Shown: one piece after another, positions 18,901 through 27,516 of the stretch
Position numbering within the stretch: position 1 is the stretch's first letter
Layout of the letters: every line of letters starts with the position of its first letter
DNA from: Marinobacter sp.
GTDB lineage: Bacteria; Pseudomonadota; Gammaproteobacteria; Pseudomonadales; Oleiphilaceae
Assembly (NCBI GenBank): GCA_014762755.1
Contig: JABURI010000032.1
Span: 1-48,870 of the forward strand
Reading direction: 5' to 3'
Length of the DNA stretch: 48,870 nt
Program-made: the position numbers and the translations under genes
Notes under the pieces: generated by a model
Told to the model about the DNA's origin: nothing
Databases searched by the model: none
What the model saw: only the letters and a program-made list of their open reading frames with translations

Positions 18901-21162
18901 CTGAGTGGTTTCCCGTTGCTCGATCAGTGTAGACAGAAATTCGTCATACTCACCGAACTGGCTTTCGATTTCCTGCAACTGGTTGAGCATTCGTGCCAGC
19001 AAATCATCACATTCCGAGGGAGCGCTGACGGTATGAACCCCGTTAGCCAGGCTCTGTTCATAGAGTCGTAACTTGGACGCGAACTGAACCTTGGCTTCCT
19101 CCCGGCCACAGTCGCTCAGCTTGATTTCTGCCCGGGATCGGTCCTGGTTCACCCGGGAATACAGGGAGGACAGGTTATCCGCGATGGCTGCCTGCTGTTC
19201 GGTGTCGTCGGTTGCCAGGGAGGACAGCAGTTCCTGGACAAAATCCAGCCCGGCAGTGATCTCCTGGTACTCGTTGACCAGTTCCTTGAGTTCTCGACGA
19301 TCGTCGGATTCCTCAACCCGCTGGCGCAGCGTATCGACCTGCTCTGTATACCTCGTCAGGGCCTCGGGCCGTGCGAGGAAATCGAGCGTCCGGTCGGCGA
19401 GTTTGTCCACGGCACTTGCCGCCCGGTCATCGAGAGCATCGAGGCGGGCCCGGTCAATGTATCGGCGTTCGGCGAGCGACCGAATCAGCCCACGGTGATC
19501 TTGCAGTTTTTTCAGGTGCGTCACGAACTGATGCGGTTCCCGCCATGATTCCGGGCGGGTTTCCTGTATGAGGAGCGAGAGCGTCTTTTCAGCATCGGTT
19601 AACGACTGGTTGGATTGCTCCCGAACAACCTCGACTTTTTCGTATTCGTCGATGACCAGTTCGGCGGTTGAGCGAACCTGGTGAAGAGCCGAATTGATTC
19701 CCGAGAAATAGGGCTCATGCAGCCAGAATCGCTGGTCGATCAGTTTATCGATACGCTTGATCAGGCTGTCGAAGTGCCGAACGGCGGCTTCCTCCGTGTC
19801 AGCCAGTGTGACCACTGAGTAGAGGTCGGCAACGCCACTGACGAGCTCCGGATTACCGATGCGGCCGAGCTCGGAATCATCGGACGTTGTCTTGTCCGCA
19901 TAGTTGGCCTGTGATTCGAACGGCGTCTGCCATAGCCGGATGGTGTGGACCTGGGAAGGCTTGTCATCAGCAGTAAAGACCGCCAGTTCCCCGGTGTCGA
20001 AGAGGGCATAGCCGTGACCCGTAATGGGAGGCGCGGTGGTCCGGGAAATCAGGTTGTAACGAATCAGCGTGACGGCACCGGATTCGGGTGCGTAGAAGAT
20101 TATGAGTACATCCTCTCCGTTGGGCGCTTCCACCATGCGCTTGAACCGAAGACCTTCGGGCACGTCGACGGTTTTTAGATCATCGCTGAAAAGATAGATC
20201 CCTCCCGGAAAGACGATGCCGTGGTCTTCGGGTAACGACCGGACCGAACCGGAGAGCGCATCCAGACGATGAAGCGACTTCTCCATCGGGTTGAACACGT
20301 AGTACCGGGTGACCGGTTCGTTGTAAGGGCGGATACGGACCAGATAGATGTCACCCCGGCGTGCATACTCAAACGTTCCATCACTGAGCGACTGGCTCGC
20401 GGCTTCGACAGGGTCCTCGAAGATCCCTTGCCCGGTAGTTGTATTGTTCTCCACCTTGAAGGTGATTGCCCCGCCGGTGTTGTCGACGAACAGTCGGTCC
20501 TCGATGGAGTAGTGTGGGGAGACCCCCTGGACCACGTTCTCCCTGGTCAACCGGATCCACTCGAAGTCGAACCGTTCGGGTAAACGGAAATCTTCGGCAC
20601 CACGGTCATCGATATAAGACCGGACCGAGCCATCGTTATTAAGGGCCCAACGAAATACCTTCAGATGATCGCCCCGGTCACCAACCTGAAAAACCATCAA
20701 CAGACGGCCATCGCTCGCGACCAGTTGAATGAGTTTCGCTTCCTTGTGGAAGCGGTGCAGGGAGGCAAAGTCGGCCTTAAAACTTTCAGTTTGCAGAAAC
20801 GAGCCATGGAGACTGGACTGCGTGATTTCCCATCCTCCGTTTTCCGCCTCAAGGCGGTAGAGGCTGAAGATATCCTCGAGTTCAACAGTCTGCTTGAGTC
20901 CGTGCTCTGTGTGGAAGCCGAATAGCAGAAACTCACCGACCCGGACAACATCCCGAGCGACACAGTTGTGGGGCGTTCTGGCGCGAACCCGGCCCAGAAC
21001 TTCCATGGTTGAGGCTCCGAATTTCGCCTCCCGCTGCTCGTTGAGGGACTTCACTGCGTCCCTCAGAGTTTTGGCGTTGTCGGTCAACCGCCTTTTCAGG
21101 GTGGCAAAGGTGCCGCCTTCCCGGACGATAGCCTCGGTGGTCAGGGTTTCTGCAGATCCCAT
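15949..21162 (-). CDS. giant AAA ATPase of the type commonly annotated 'DNA repair ATPase' (~1737 aa): propeller-like N-terminus, coiled-coil middle, C-terminal AAA+ module
   Basis: Walker A ISPPGYGKTT (17281-17310), Walker B NVMLYLDDIQH (~17098-17130), sensor-like CMGGNPYTESG; extended heptad-rich centre. Confidence 0.82.
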   Translation of the reverse strand: MGSAETLTTEAIVREGGTFATLKRRLTDNAKTLRDAVKSLNEQREAKFGASTMEVLGRVRARTPHNCVARDVVRVGEFLLFGFHTEHGLKQTVELEDIFSLYRLEAENGGWEITQSSLHGSFLQTESFKADFASLHRFHKEAKLIQLVASDGRLLMVFQVGDRGDHLKVFRWALNNDGSVRSYIDDRGAEDFRLPERFDFEWIRLTRENVVQGVSPHYSIEDRLFVDNTGGAITFKVENNTTTGQGIFEDPVEAASQSLSDGTFEYARRGDIYLVRIRPYNEPVTRYYVFNPMEKSLHRLDALSGSVRSLPEDHGIVFPGGIYLFSDDLKTVDVPEGLRFKRMVEAPNGEDVLIIFYAPESGAVTLIRYNLISRTTAPPITGHGYALFDTGELAVFTADDKPSQVHTIRLWQTPFESQANYADKTTSDDSELGRIGNPELVSGVADLYSVVTLADTEEAAVRHFDSLIKRIDKLIDQRFWLHEPYFSGINSALHQVRSTAELVIDEYEKVEVVREQSNQSLTDAEKTLSLLIQETRPESWREPHQFVTHLKKLQDHRGLIRSLAERRYIDRARLDALDDRAASAVDKLADRTLDFLARPEALTRYTEQVDTLRQRVEESDDRRELKELVNEYQEITAGLDFVQELLSSLATDDTEQQAAIADNLSSLYSRVNQDRSRAEIKLSDCGREEAKVQFASKLRLYEQSLANGVHTVSAPSECDDLLARMLNQLQEIESQFGEYDEFLSTLIEQRETTQETIEARRQQLTQERQRKASSLKDAGQRILNSLTKRTDQFTDVQQVHTFFAGDAMVAKVRDLAGRLRGLDAPLEADDLEGQLKAAQDNAQRSVRDKADMYEDGGSVIRLGPRHRFSVNQQEPALTLVPQQEGLRLHISGTQFFETVRDSRLNQLEDCWDLHTPSQAPDVYKGEYLAYRFMEAVETGKIQMPDLSDPEALDEAVRRFSGPRYRDGYEKGIHDHDAARIIEKLAPAKADAGLLRFAPAVRGAALLFWFLQDIDYRKHRTAECMSAGVLQSLMRTSDLVQRAQATLLRDMIDFSEHNHLDFEAWALEQAADYLCQTLATTPGIVEVSSTGYDLHARFKQYIADQDQQPALDQVLDQSKGRAQSLWHTALAWLAAFARQTDNDLAVHFAPEAALLLIANTLCEETRFEPRAVELTFAIGGLLGRHQRLENQSLSLALDEFETRLRRHINDRLPRWEALQKVRHEILEEQKDRLRVEEFTARPLTSFVRNKLISQVYLPLVGDNLAKQMGTVGDDRRTDLMGLLIMISPPGYGKTTLMEYVASRLGLIFMKINCPSLGHDVTSLDPEKAPHSTARTELVKLNLALEMGNNVMLYLDDIQHTHEEFLQKFISLCDGTRRIEGIWNGRSRTYDMRGKRFAICMGGNPYTESGEVFQIPDMLANRADVRNLGDQLSGMEDIFALSYLENSMSSNPVTAPLASRGMGDFYRFADIAAGKEVNSADFEHDYSAAEREEIVAVLKRLLRVRDVILRVNETYIASSGQDDAYRTEPPFKLQGSYRNMNKLAEKVTPVMTDDELERLIDDHYQGEAQLLTQGAEENLLKLKELRGTLAGPEAERWAEIKSAYRARIQAGGDGDTGEKVVRQLVSIGEQLKTLGSAIAESSRSDQGRSVDWTPLIEGIQESVGRLEVSPQVTVQGPDGLREALVSLAEVYERSIGPLIKVLRGKTGLDLRTYRTMSEIKNQLLSIEKQLLEKVEIREN

Positions 21163-21201
21163 CACTTACTGTCCTTGCTTGATTCAATCTGGCTTGAGAA
21201 C

Positions 21202-21226
21202 CGGTAGGGCGACTCACGCCCTACCG
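21202..21226. other. perfect intercistronic hairpin between flotillin and giant ATPase genes
   Basis: CGGTAGGGCG-ACTCA-CGCCCTACCG, 10-bp stem, 5-nt loop, no U-tract. Confidence 0.7.
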
Positions 21227-21238
21227 CGAGGGTGATGT

Positions 21239-23143
21239 TTAGTCACGGGTATCGGCAGATTCACTGTCCGATTCGATCTTCCCTCTGGTTCCGCCATTCA
21301 TGATTTTTTCCATGATGCTGCTGACGAAGGGCGTCATGCTGCTGGCGTTTTTCATGAAATGGTCTGCGGCACGGCCGTAACCGATGCCCTGGGCAACCTT
21401 GTTGAAGACGTCGCCATCGCCACCGATGAATTCGAGCTTGGCGTTGGCCAATGCATCGCCCATCGCTTTCGCCTGGGCCTCGCTGATACGGACATTGGCC
21501 TCGATACGGGAAAGGGTTTCTTCCTTGTGGATGTCGAGATTACGGTTCATTACCTCAAACTCACGACTGGACTCGTCCATGCGTTCGTAAGCCTCTGCTT
21601 TCTTGGTAATTCCCTCGGCCTCCGCTTCGGCCATCTTCAGTGCAGCAGCGGCCTTGGCGTTACCCAGCTCCTCTTCACCCTTGGCGCGGGCCAGCAGCAT
21701 ATCTTCTTCATTCTTCGCCCGGGATTCACCTTCCTGCCGCTCGGCTTTTGCAGCTTCGGCGCGGGCATAAGCCTCCGCTTCGGCCTCTTTGCGCGAGGCA
21801 GCTGCATTGGCTTCGCGAATCTGGGCCTGGGCAAGGCCGTGGGAGGCTGCCTTGGCTTTCTCGCCCTCGGCCAACTCGATCATTGCGGCTTTGCGCAACT
21901 GAGCAGACTCCTGCTCGGCCTTGGCACCCTCAACCTGTTCAACTCGCCCTTCCTCGGCTTTCGCTTCCGCCGAAATAACCACGGTTTCTTTATTTCTTCT
22001 GGCCTCTTCGCGGTTTCGCATGGTGAGGATGTTTTCTTCCTCTTCAGCGACGCGCGACTCCACCTGAATCCGCTCGGCCTGAATGTCGGCGATTTCCTTC
22101 TGTTTGACCTCCAGAACCTTGTCTTTCTCGATGCGCTCTTCCTCGACCCGGCGCTCACGATTGATGTGTTCGAGTTCCGTGGCTGACTGGATAGCGACCT
22201 CTTCAACAGCAATGGCTTTTTCCCGTGCCTTCGCCGCTAATTGCTTCTCTCGCTCACGCTCTTCTTCAGCAATGTCGATGGCCTTCTGTGCCTCGGTTTT
22301 GGCCAGTTCGGATTGTTGACGTTGCTCTTCGTGCGCTTTGTTTTTGCGAGCGGTTTCCCTGGAATCGATCTCGGCGATCTCGCGATTGGTCCGGGCCTCG
22401 GTTTCGGACTGGGCTTTACGGAGCGCTTCCTTTTGCTCAAAGGCAGTGGTGTCGCGCTCGGCGATGGCCACTTCGGCGTCACGCTCAAGGTTGTTCGTTG
22501 CCACCCGGTTACGTTCAGTGATTTCCTTGATCCGCTTGATACCATCTGAATCCATGATGTTATAGGGATCAAGCTGGTCGACCGGGGTTTGCTCAAGGTA
22601 GTCAATGGCGACGTCTTCCAGGACATAACCGTTCAGGTCATCGCCAATGAGCTTGACGATTTCCTGGCGGAACTCCTGACGTTTTTCGAAGAGTTCGACG
22701 AAATTGAATTTTTTGCCGACGGTCTTCAGCGCTTCGGAGAATTTCGCATTGAACAGCTCATCGACTGCCTCTTTATCCGAGGCTCGGGCGACGCCGACAG
22801 ACTTGGCCACGCGGAGGACGTCGTTCGGGGTTTCATTAACGCGCAGGTACAGGCCTAGAGAAATGTCGGCGCGATAGTTGTCCTTACAGATCAGACCATT
22901 TTTCCCCCGCCGGTCGATTTGCAGTGGAATGACGCTGATGCGCATTCTCTCCGCCCGGTGAATGACCGGCAGAACCATGGCCCCGGTAAAATGCACCCCG
23001 GGAGTTTTGGCCAGGGTGTTCACGATCAGGGCTTCGCCCTGGTCAACTTTGCGGTAGAACGCTTTGAACAAAAGCAGAATGCCCAGCAACGTGACGAATG
23101 CCACACCGATGAACATCATCACCGGCAGAATCCACTCCAACAT
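21239..23143 (-). CDS. yqiK: flotillin-like SPFH protein, YqiK family
   Basis: N-terminal TM helix, SPFH domain (AFYRKVDQGEALIVNTLAKTPGVHFTGAMVLPVIHRAERM), long Ala/Glu coiled-coil flotillin domain. Confidence 0.9.
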   Translation of the reverse strand: MLEWILPVMMFIGVAFVTLLGILLLFKAFYRKVDQGEALIVNTLAKTPGVHFTGAMVLPVIHRAERMRISVIPLQIDRRGKNGLICKDNYRADISLGLYLRVNETPNDVLRVAKSVGVARASDKEAVDELFNAKFSEALKTVGKKFNFVELFEKRQEFRQEIVKLIGDDLNGYVLEDVAIDYLEQTPVDQLDPYNIMDSDGIKRIKEITERNRVATNNLERDAEVAIAERDTTAFEQKEALRKAQSETEARTNREIAEIDSRETARKNKAHEEQRQQSELAKTEAQKAIDIAEEEREREKQLAAKAREKAIAVEEVAIQSATELEHINRERRVEEERIEKDKVLEVKQKEIADIQAERIQVESRVAEEEENILTMRNREEARRNKETVVISAEAKAEEGRVEQVEGAKAEQESAQLRKAAMIELAEGEKAKAASHGLAQAQIREANAAASRKEAEAEAYARAEAAKAERQEGESRAKNEEDMLLARAKGEEELGNAKAAAALKMAEAEAEGITKKAEAYERMDESSREFEVMNRNLDIHKEETLSRIEANVRISEAQAKAMGDALANAKLEFIGGDGDVFNKVAQGIGYGRAADHFMKNASSMTPFVSSIMEKIMNGGTRGKIESDSESADTRD

Positions 23144-23165
23144 TGATTACTCCTTTTCTTGGTGA

Positions 23166-23795
23166 TTACCGGGTTACACCGGTGATGAAGTCGGCCTCGG
23201 GAATTACCTGATAGGCCTTGAGCTCGCGGTGATACTTGATCACCACCGCTTTTTCGCCAGGCTGGATGGATTGGTTGCTCCTGGCCTGGAGGCGCACGTG
23301 GGCGCCATTGACGAAACAGTCGATCTGGCCCGCGTCCGGGGAAATGGCGTAGGCCACGGTTCCCGTGATACCGAGAACATCCCGGGACGAGGCTTTCGTG
23401 GATTTGAATAGTCCTCTTAGGGGTTTTATCAGAAGCGCAGCGAGCTTCGCACCGATAACGAGGGAAAGGAGGAAAAGAAGAGTGCCCGCGACCAGGGAGA
23501 GCAGGCCGGGAGAGAGCATGGCCAGGAGTAGCAGATCGCCGAAGTAGGAGGCCATCCATCCGCTGAGGCTGAATGCAGTCAGTACTACAGGCAGAGGAAC
23601 ACCGGTTAAGCCCAGGGTGGCCATAAGACCGGTCAGTCCACCGCCCGCTGCTTCGGTCAGGTCCAGATCAATGTCAAAGACATCAAAGTCAGCGATACCG
23701 ACCATGGCGACAACCCAATACAACAGGCTGAACAATAGTACGGCCGTCCAGATTAGGGTGGGGAAACCAAACGCAATCTGAAGAAACGTATTCAC
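23166..23795 (-). CDS. yqiJ: YqiJ-like inner-membrane protein with C-terminal OB-fold (NfeD-like)
   Basis: several TM helices, C-terminal GITGTVAYAISPDAGQIDCFVNGAHVRLQARS OB-fold-like strand pattern; immediately upstream of yqiK in the same operon. Confidence 0.8.
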   Translation of the reverse strand: MNTFLQIAFGFPTLIWTAVLLFSLLYWVVAMVGIADFDVFDIDLDLTEAAGGGLTGLMATLGLTGVPLPVVLTAFSLSGWMASYFGDLLLLAMLSPGLLSLVAGTLLFLLSLVIGAKLAALLIKPLRGLFKSTKASSRDVLGITGTVAYAISPDAGQIDCFVNGAHVRLQARSNQSIQPGEKAVVIKYHRELKAYQVIPEADFITGVTR

Positions 23796-24179
23796 GGGTG
23801 CAGAGGCCTTTTTCTATCCATGAAACAACACGCATTGAACGACAGCGACCGACTCCGTTCGGTAAGGATCTCGTGGCATGTTTCTTTAATTCAGTAACAT
23901 ACGATTGTTTTAAGCGCTGAGGATCCACCATCGGGCACTATGCAGTAATTGGAACACTATTAAATCTGGTCAATTTTCACAAAAAAAAATTCCCGCAGTG
24001 AGAAGAAAGGCGCAAAAAAGATCCGACAAATGATTGATGCTCTTGGTCAACCGTTTTTAAATGCGGCAGGCAAGCTTCCAACCAATTGCAATGCCTCAAG
24101 AAAATGGTTAGCTTGAATTCCGAATCAGCGACAGGCCGGAACCGCCGCTACGCTAACCCCGTTGTAAAGGAACCATTGC

Positions 24180-25370
24180 ATGGACGATCTCACGCACCAC
24201 ACCAAGCTTCATTCATCAGAACTTACTGACCATTCAACGGATGAGAAGAAGGAAAAACTGCCAGTTTTTCAAAGTAAGGCTGCTGAGGTGCTGGAGCGAC
24301 TGGTGGCAGTAGGTGAGCGCGACCTCAGTGAAAGAAGGGAAGTAATACTTGAGGTTGAAGGCCTGGGTAAAGATGCGGAATACAAACTGTCCAAAGCCAG
24401 CGCCTTGCTAAAACGCCCCGTGCACGAATTGGCGCAGGCCGCTGATGAGGGCAGCGCAATCGATGAGGCGCTTCTGTCGCTCCAGGGGAAGGTGCGCGAG
24501 GTAAACCCTAATGAAGTCGATTTTTCAATGGGCTTCGTCCGTCGCCTCTTATCCAGATTGCCGTTCGTCGGTACTCCGGTCTCCCGGTGGGCTGCCAGGT
24601 ATCAGGCTGTGAGTCGGGTCATCGAGGATATTGCCAATTCGCTTCGTCTGGGCATGCAACAACTCTCCCAGGACAACGTGGATCTGGCAACTGATCGTGA
24701 CCGGATGCGCGAACTCACCTTTGAGCTTGAGGACTATGTAGCCTTTGGCCAACTCCTTGACGCTGAACTCGAGGCGCAGATTGAGAAAGAGGCGGATGAC
24801 AGTAAAAGAAAGTTCCTCGAAGAGGAGGTCCTGTTCGCGCTACGCCAGAGGATCATGGACCTGCAGCAGCGTCTCGCTGTAAATCAGCAGGGCGTTCAGT
24901 CGGCTGACTTGCTGATCAGCAACAATAAGGAATTGATTCGCGGTATAAAAAGGGCTCTGGATGTCACCATCGAAGCTCTCGCCATTGCTTCAAATATTGC
25001 GATGGGCCTCCAGCGGCAGAAAAAACAGCTGGAAGCATTGAATGCTTCGAATGAAACCGCATCAGAACTTTTGTATCAGACATCCCAGAGGCTGCAGGAA
25101 CAAGGCGTCGAGATTCATAAGCAGGCCTCTCAGGCGTCGCTGGATATGGAGAAACTCAAGGCGACGTTTGCAAACAGCCTTGCCGCCTGGGATGCGATCA
25201 ATAGCTTCAGGCGCGAAGCGCTGCCTAATATGAAGCAGACCATTACGGAACTTGAAAGTCTTTCCGAGCAACAGGCACAACTTACCGAGAAAATGGAACG
25301 TGGTAGCCAGATGCGGCATCATTTTGCGGGCATGTTTTCCCTGGAGTCAGGCAAGACCGACGCCAAGTAG
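24180..25370 (+). CDS. TelA family toxic-anion-resistance-like protein
   Basis: LQQRLAVNQQGVQSADLLISNNKELIRGIKRALDVTIEALAIASNIAMGL typical of TelA; long helical protein. Confidence 0.88.
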   Translation: MDDLTHHTKLHSSELTDHSTDEKKEKLPVFQSKAAEVLERLVAVGERDLSERREVILEVEGLGKDAEYKLSKASALLKRPVHELAQAADEGSAIDEALLSLQGKVREVNPNEVDFSMGFVRRLLSRLPFVGTPVSRWAARYQAVSRVIEDIANSLRLGMQQLSQDNVDLATDRDRMRELTFELEDYVAFGQLLDAELEAQIEKEADDSKRKFLEEEVLFALRQRIMDLQQRLAVNQQGVQSADLLISNNKELIRGIKRALDVTIEALAIASNIAMGLQRQKKQLEALNASNETASELLYQTSQRLQEQGVEIHKQASQASLDMEKLKATFANSLAAWDAINSFRREALPNMKQTITELESLSEQQAQLTEKMERGSQMRHHFAGMFSLESGKTDAK

Positions 25371-25437
25371 GCACCGCGCGCCTTTAAATTGTGGGGAAAG
25401 CAGATTTCGGGTGCTTGAAAAGTGCGGACTCACGTCC

Positions 25438-25479
25438 TTTCATGAAACTGACTGCAGTGAGTAGGAAGTTCGTGTGAAT
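25438..25479 (+). promoter_or_regulatory. copy 2 of 42-bp promoter-like repeat, upstream of GDCCVxC gene
   Basis: TTTCATGAAACTGACTGCAGTGAGTAGGAAGTTCGTGTGAAT; contains near-palindrome ACTGACTGCAGTGAGT; ~22 bp before the ATG at 25501. Confidence 0.65.
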
Positions 25480-25500
25480 TGGATGCAACAGGAGGCAGTT

Positions 25501-25728
25501 ATGGCCGAAGTGATTCTCGAGTCCACCATCACCTGTCCGGAGTGTGGTTATCAAAAAACGGAAGTGATGCCGACGAACGCCTGTCAATATTTCTATGAGT
25601 GCGAGGCGTGCCAAGCGTTGTTAAAACCGAAGTCTGGCGACTGCTGTGTTTTCTGCTCGTACGGCACAGTTCCCTGTCCTCCCATTCAGCAGGGGATTGG
25701 GTGTTGCGCCTCAAGTGAAAGCAAGTAA
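25501..25728 (+). CDS. GDCCVxC-domain small cysteine-rich protein
   Basis: CPECGYQK...CEACQALLKPKSGDCCVFCSYGTVPCPP; AGGAGG ribosome-binding site. Confidence 0.85.
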   Translation: MAEVILESTITCPECGYQKTEVMPTNACQYFYECEACQALLKPKSGDCCVFCSYGTVPCPPIQQGIGCCASSESK

Positions 25729-25759
25729 AAAAATCTGTGTTAAGGCCCGGCTCAGGGGC

Positions 25760-26242
25760 TCAGCTTTTCTGCAATACGAACATCTGGTAGCCGAACTCAC
25801 CCAGATGGTTCCGGTAAATTCCCAGTTCGTGTTCGATATCCTTCAACAGGGGGCGCCATGCCTCGAAAGCTTCGGCTACGCATATGATGTAGGCACTGCC
25901 TTCTGACCAGATCACATCGAAACTGGCAGCGTTGAAGGGCAGTTCCTGCATACTGTGGCAGGCGGTTTCGATGCGGTCAGAGAGTCCCGCTTCCCGGGTT
26001 CTCTCCCGCAGGCGGGCCAGAGCCGGCTCGTCGTTATCCACCGCAACGATATGCGCCGAGGTATGAGTGGCCAGCACGGTTGTAGCAACCCCCTTGCCGC
26101 AGCCGATTTCCAGGATGAATTGGGGCTCGAATGGCACCATGGACAATGCCTTCAGCGTATCCTGTTCCGAACCCGGGCCCCAGCGGTCCAGTTCGGAAAA
26201 CACGCGCATGAAATCAGACATATATTGTTCGTGTGTGCTCAT
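25760..26242 (-). CDS. class I SAM-dependent methyltransferase, apparently internally deleted
   Basis: ILEIGCGKGVATTVLA (motif I), FDVIWSEGSAYII, abruptly joined to family C-terminal segment DIEHELGIYRNHLGEFGYQMFVLQKS. Confidence 0.75.
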   Translation of the reverse strand: MSTHEQYMSDFMRVFSELDRWGPGSEQDTLKALSMVPFEPQFILEIGCGKGVATTVLATHTSAHIVAVDNDEPALARLRERTREAGLSDRIETACHSMQELPFNAASFDVIWSEGSAYIICVAEAFEAWRPLLKDIEHELGIYRNHLGEFGYQMFVLQKS

Positions 26243-26368
26243 ATTTTTCGATTACCATTTGGATTCGGACGTGGGCTCTCGCTCAACCCCGGCGATCAGT
26301 TTCTGTTTGCGGTAAGTAAACAATGGCGCCGACGGACAGGTCAAAGGAAAGACGGACGGCAATCGATC

Positions 26369-26830
26369 ATGAACGCACTTGAACTCAAGATCCCACCCCT
26401 GCTGCTGGTCATAATCTTCGGAGGGGCCATGTGGGCGGTTTCCCGTATTCTGCCCGCCGGTTACCTCACCATCCCCGGCAAGCTATGGATTTCCGGGGCC
26501 GTTCTGGCTGTCGGGGGATGCATTGCTCTGCTGGGGGTTATGGAGTTCAGGTCGGCTGGCACAACCGTGGATCCCCGCATACCGCACCAGTCAGAAAGCC
26601 TGGTGGTGAAGGGGGTGTATCGTTTTACCCGAAATCCGATGTATCTGGGATTCCTGCTGATGCTTGTCGCATGGGGCCTGTTCCTGGGCAGCGTATTCGC
26701 TGCTTTGTTGTTGCCTCTGTTTATCGTCTACATGAACCGCTTCCAGATCCTGCCGGAGGAACGGCATATGCGGGCGCTGTTTGGCGAGACCTATGACCGC
26801 TATGCATCCCAGGTGCGCCGGTGGTTGTGA
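26369..26830 (+). CDS. isoprenylcysteine carboxyl methyltransferase/PEMT-like integral membrane methyltransferase
   Basis: GVYRFTRNPMYLGFLLML ... PEERHMRALFGETYDRYASQVRRWL. Confidence 0.88.
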   Translation: MNALELKIPPLLLVIIFGGAMWAVSRILPAGYLTIPGKLWISGAVLAVGGCIALLGVMEFRSAGTTVDPRIPHQSESLVVKGVYRFTRNPMYLGFLLMLVAWGLFLGSVFAALLLPLFIVYMNRFQILPEERHMRALFGETYDRYASQVRRWL

Positions 26831-26907
26831 GGTCACTCTCAGTGCGGGGTAGGCAAGCCCGATCCTACTCGTTAAAGTTCGGCCTTTTCTGCATTGGGTA
26901 GTCATTG

Positions 26908-27240
26908 ATGAAAAGCTGGATTTTTCTGGGTATCGCCATTGTCGCCGAGGTACTCGCAACCTCGGCACTGAAAGCCAGTGACGGGTTTACCAAACTGGTG
27001 CCGAGCGTTCTGGTGGTCGGCGGCTACGCCGTCGCGTTCTATTTTCTGGCACTCACGCTCAAGACAATTCCCGTGGGTATTGCCTATGCTGTATGGGCCG
27101 GCCTGGGCATTTTGCTGGTGGCATTGATTGGCTGGCTGGCCTTTGGTCAGCGGCTGGATCTGCCGGCGGTAATCGGGATGACGCTGATTGTCTCGGGAGT
27201 GCTCGTTATCAGTCTGCTTTCGAAATCCAGTGCTCATTAG
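26908..27240 (+). CDS. small multidrug resistance (SMR) family transporter, EmrE-like
   Basis: four TM helices; [32 protein letters not shown]. Confidence 0.93.
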   Translation: MKSWIFLGIAIVAEVLATSALKASDGFTKLVPSVLVVGGYAVAFYFLALTLKTIPVGIAYAVWAGLGILLVALIGWLAFGQRLDLPAVIGMTLIVSGVLVISLLSKSSAH

Positions 27241-27283
27241 TGGGAGTAAACAGGGGCACTGCTGAAGAGGTTCAGGTAGCTTC

Positions 27284-27514
27284 ATGAAAGAGGATGATCT
27301 GGATACATTATTGGAAACCATTCCCGATGTGCGAGACGGTTTGACCCGCACCGAGCGGATCATCCTCTATGTGCTGAATGAAACCCAGCGGGAATTGAAT
27401 GGCCGCAACGTGCCCACGGTTATGCTCTATGGCCGGGTGCTGGAGTATGTGAACATCAGTGAGCAGGAGCTCCACGTTTATCTGGACCGCTTGGGCGTCA
27501 AAGGAGACGGATAA
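27284..27514 (+). CDS. small hypothetical protein (76 aa)
   Basis: good ORF, tightly spaced with the downstream DUF3147 gene. Confidence 0.6.
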   Translation: MKEDDLDTLLETIPDVRDGLTRTERIILYVLNETQRELNGRNVPTVMLYGRVLEYVNISEQELHVYLDRLGVKGDG

Positions 27515-27516
27515 CC

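Noticed and set aside
23571-23597. Third copy of the 42-bp element (reverse-strand TACTGACTGCA)
   Set aside because: Only ~11 nt match, inside the yqiJ coding sequence; consistent with chance.
25438-25479. Direct identification as a canonical mer operator
   Set aside because: The TTGACTCCGTAC...GTACGGAAGT dyad and 19-bp spacer are not present; only loosely reminiscent, so kept as a hypothesis.
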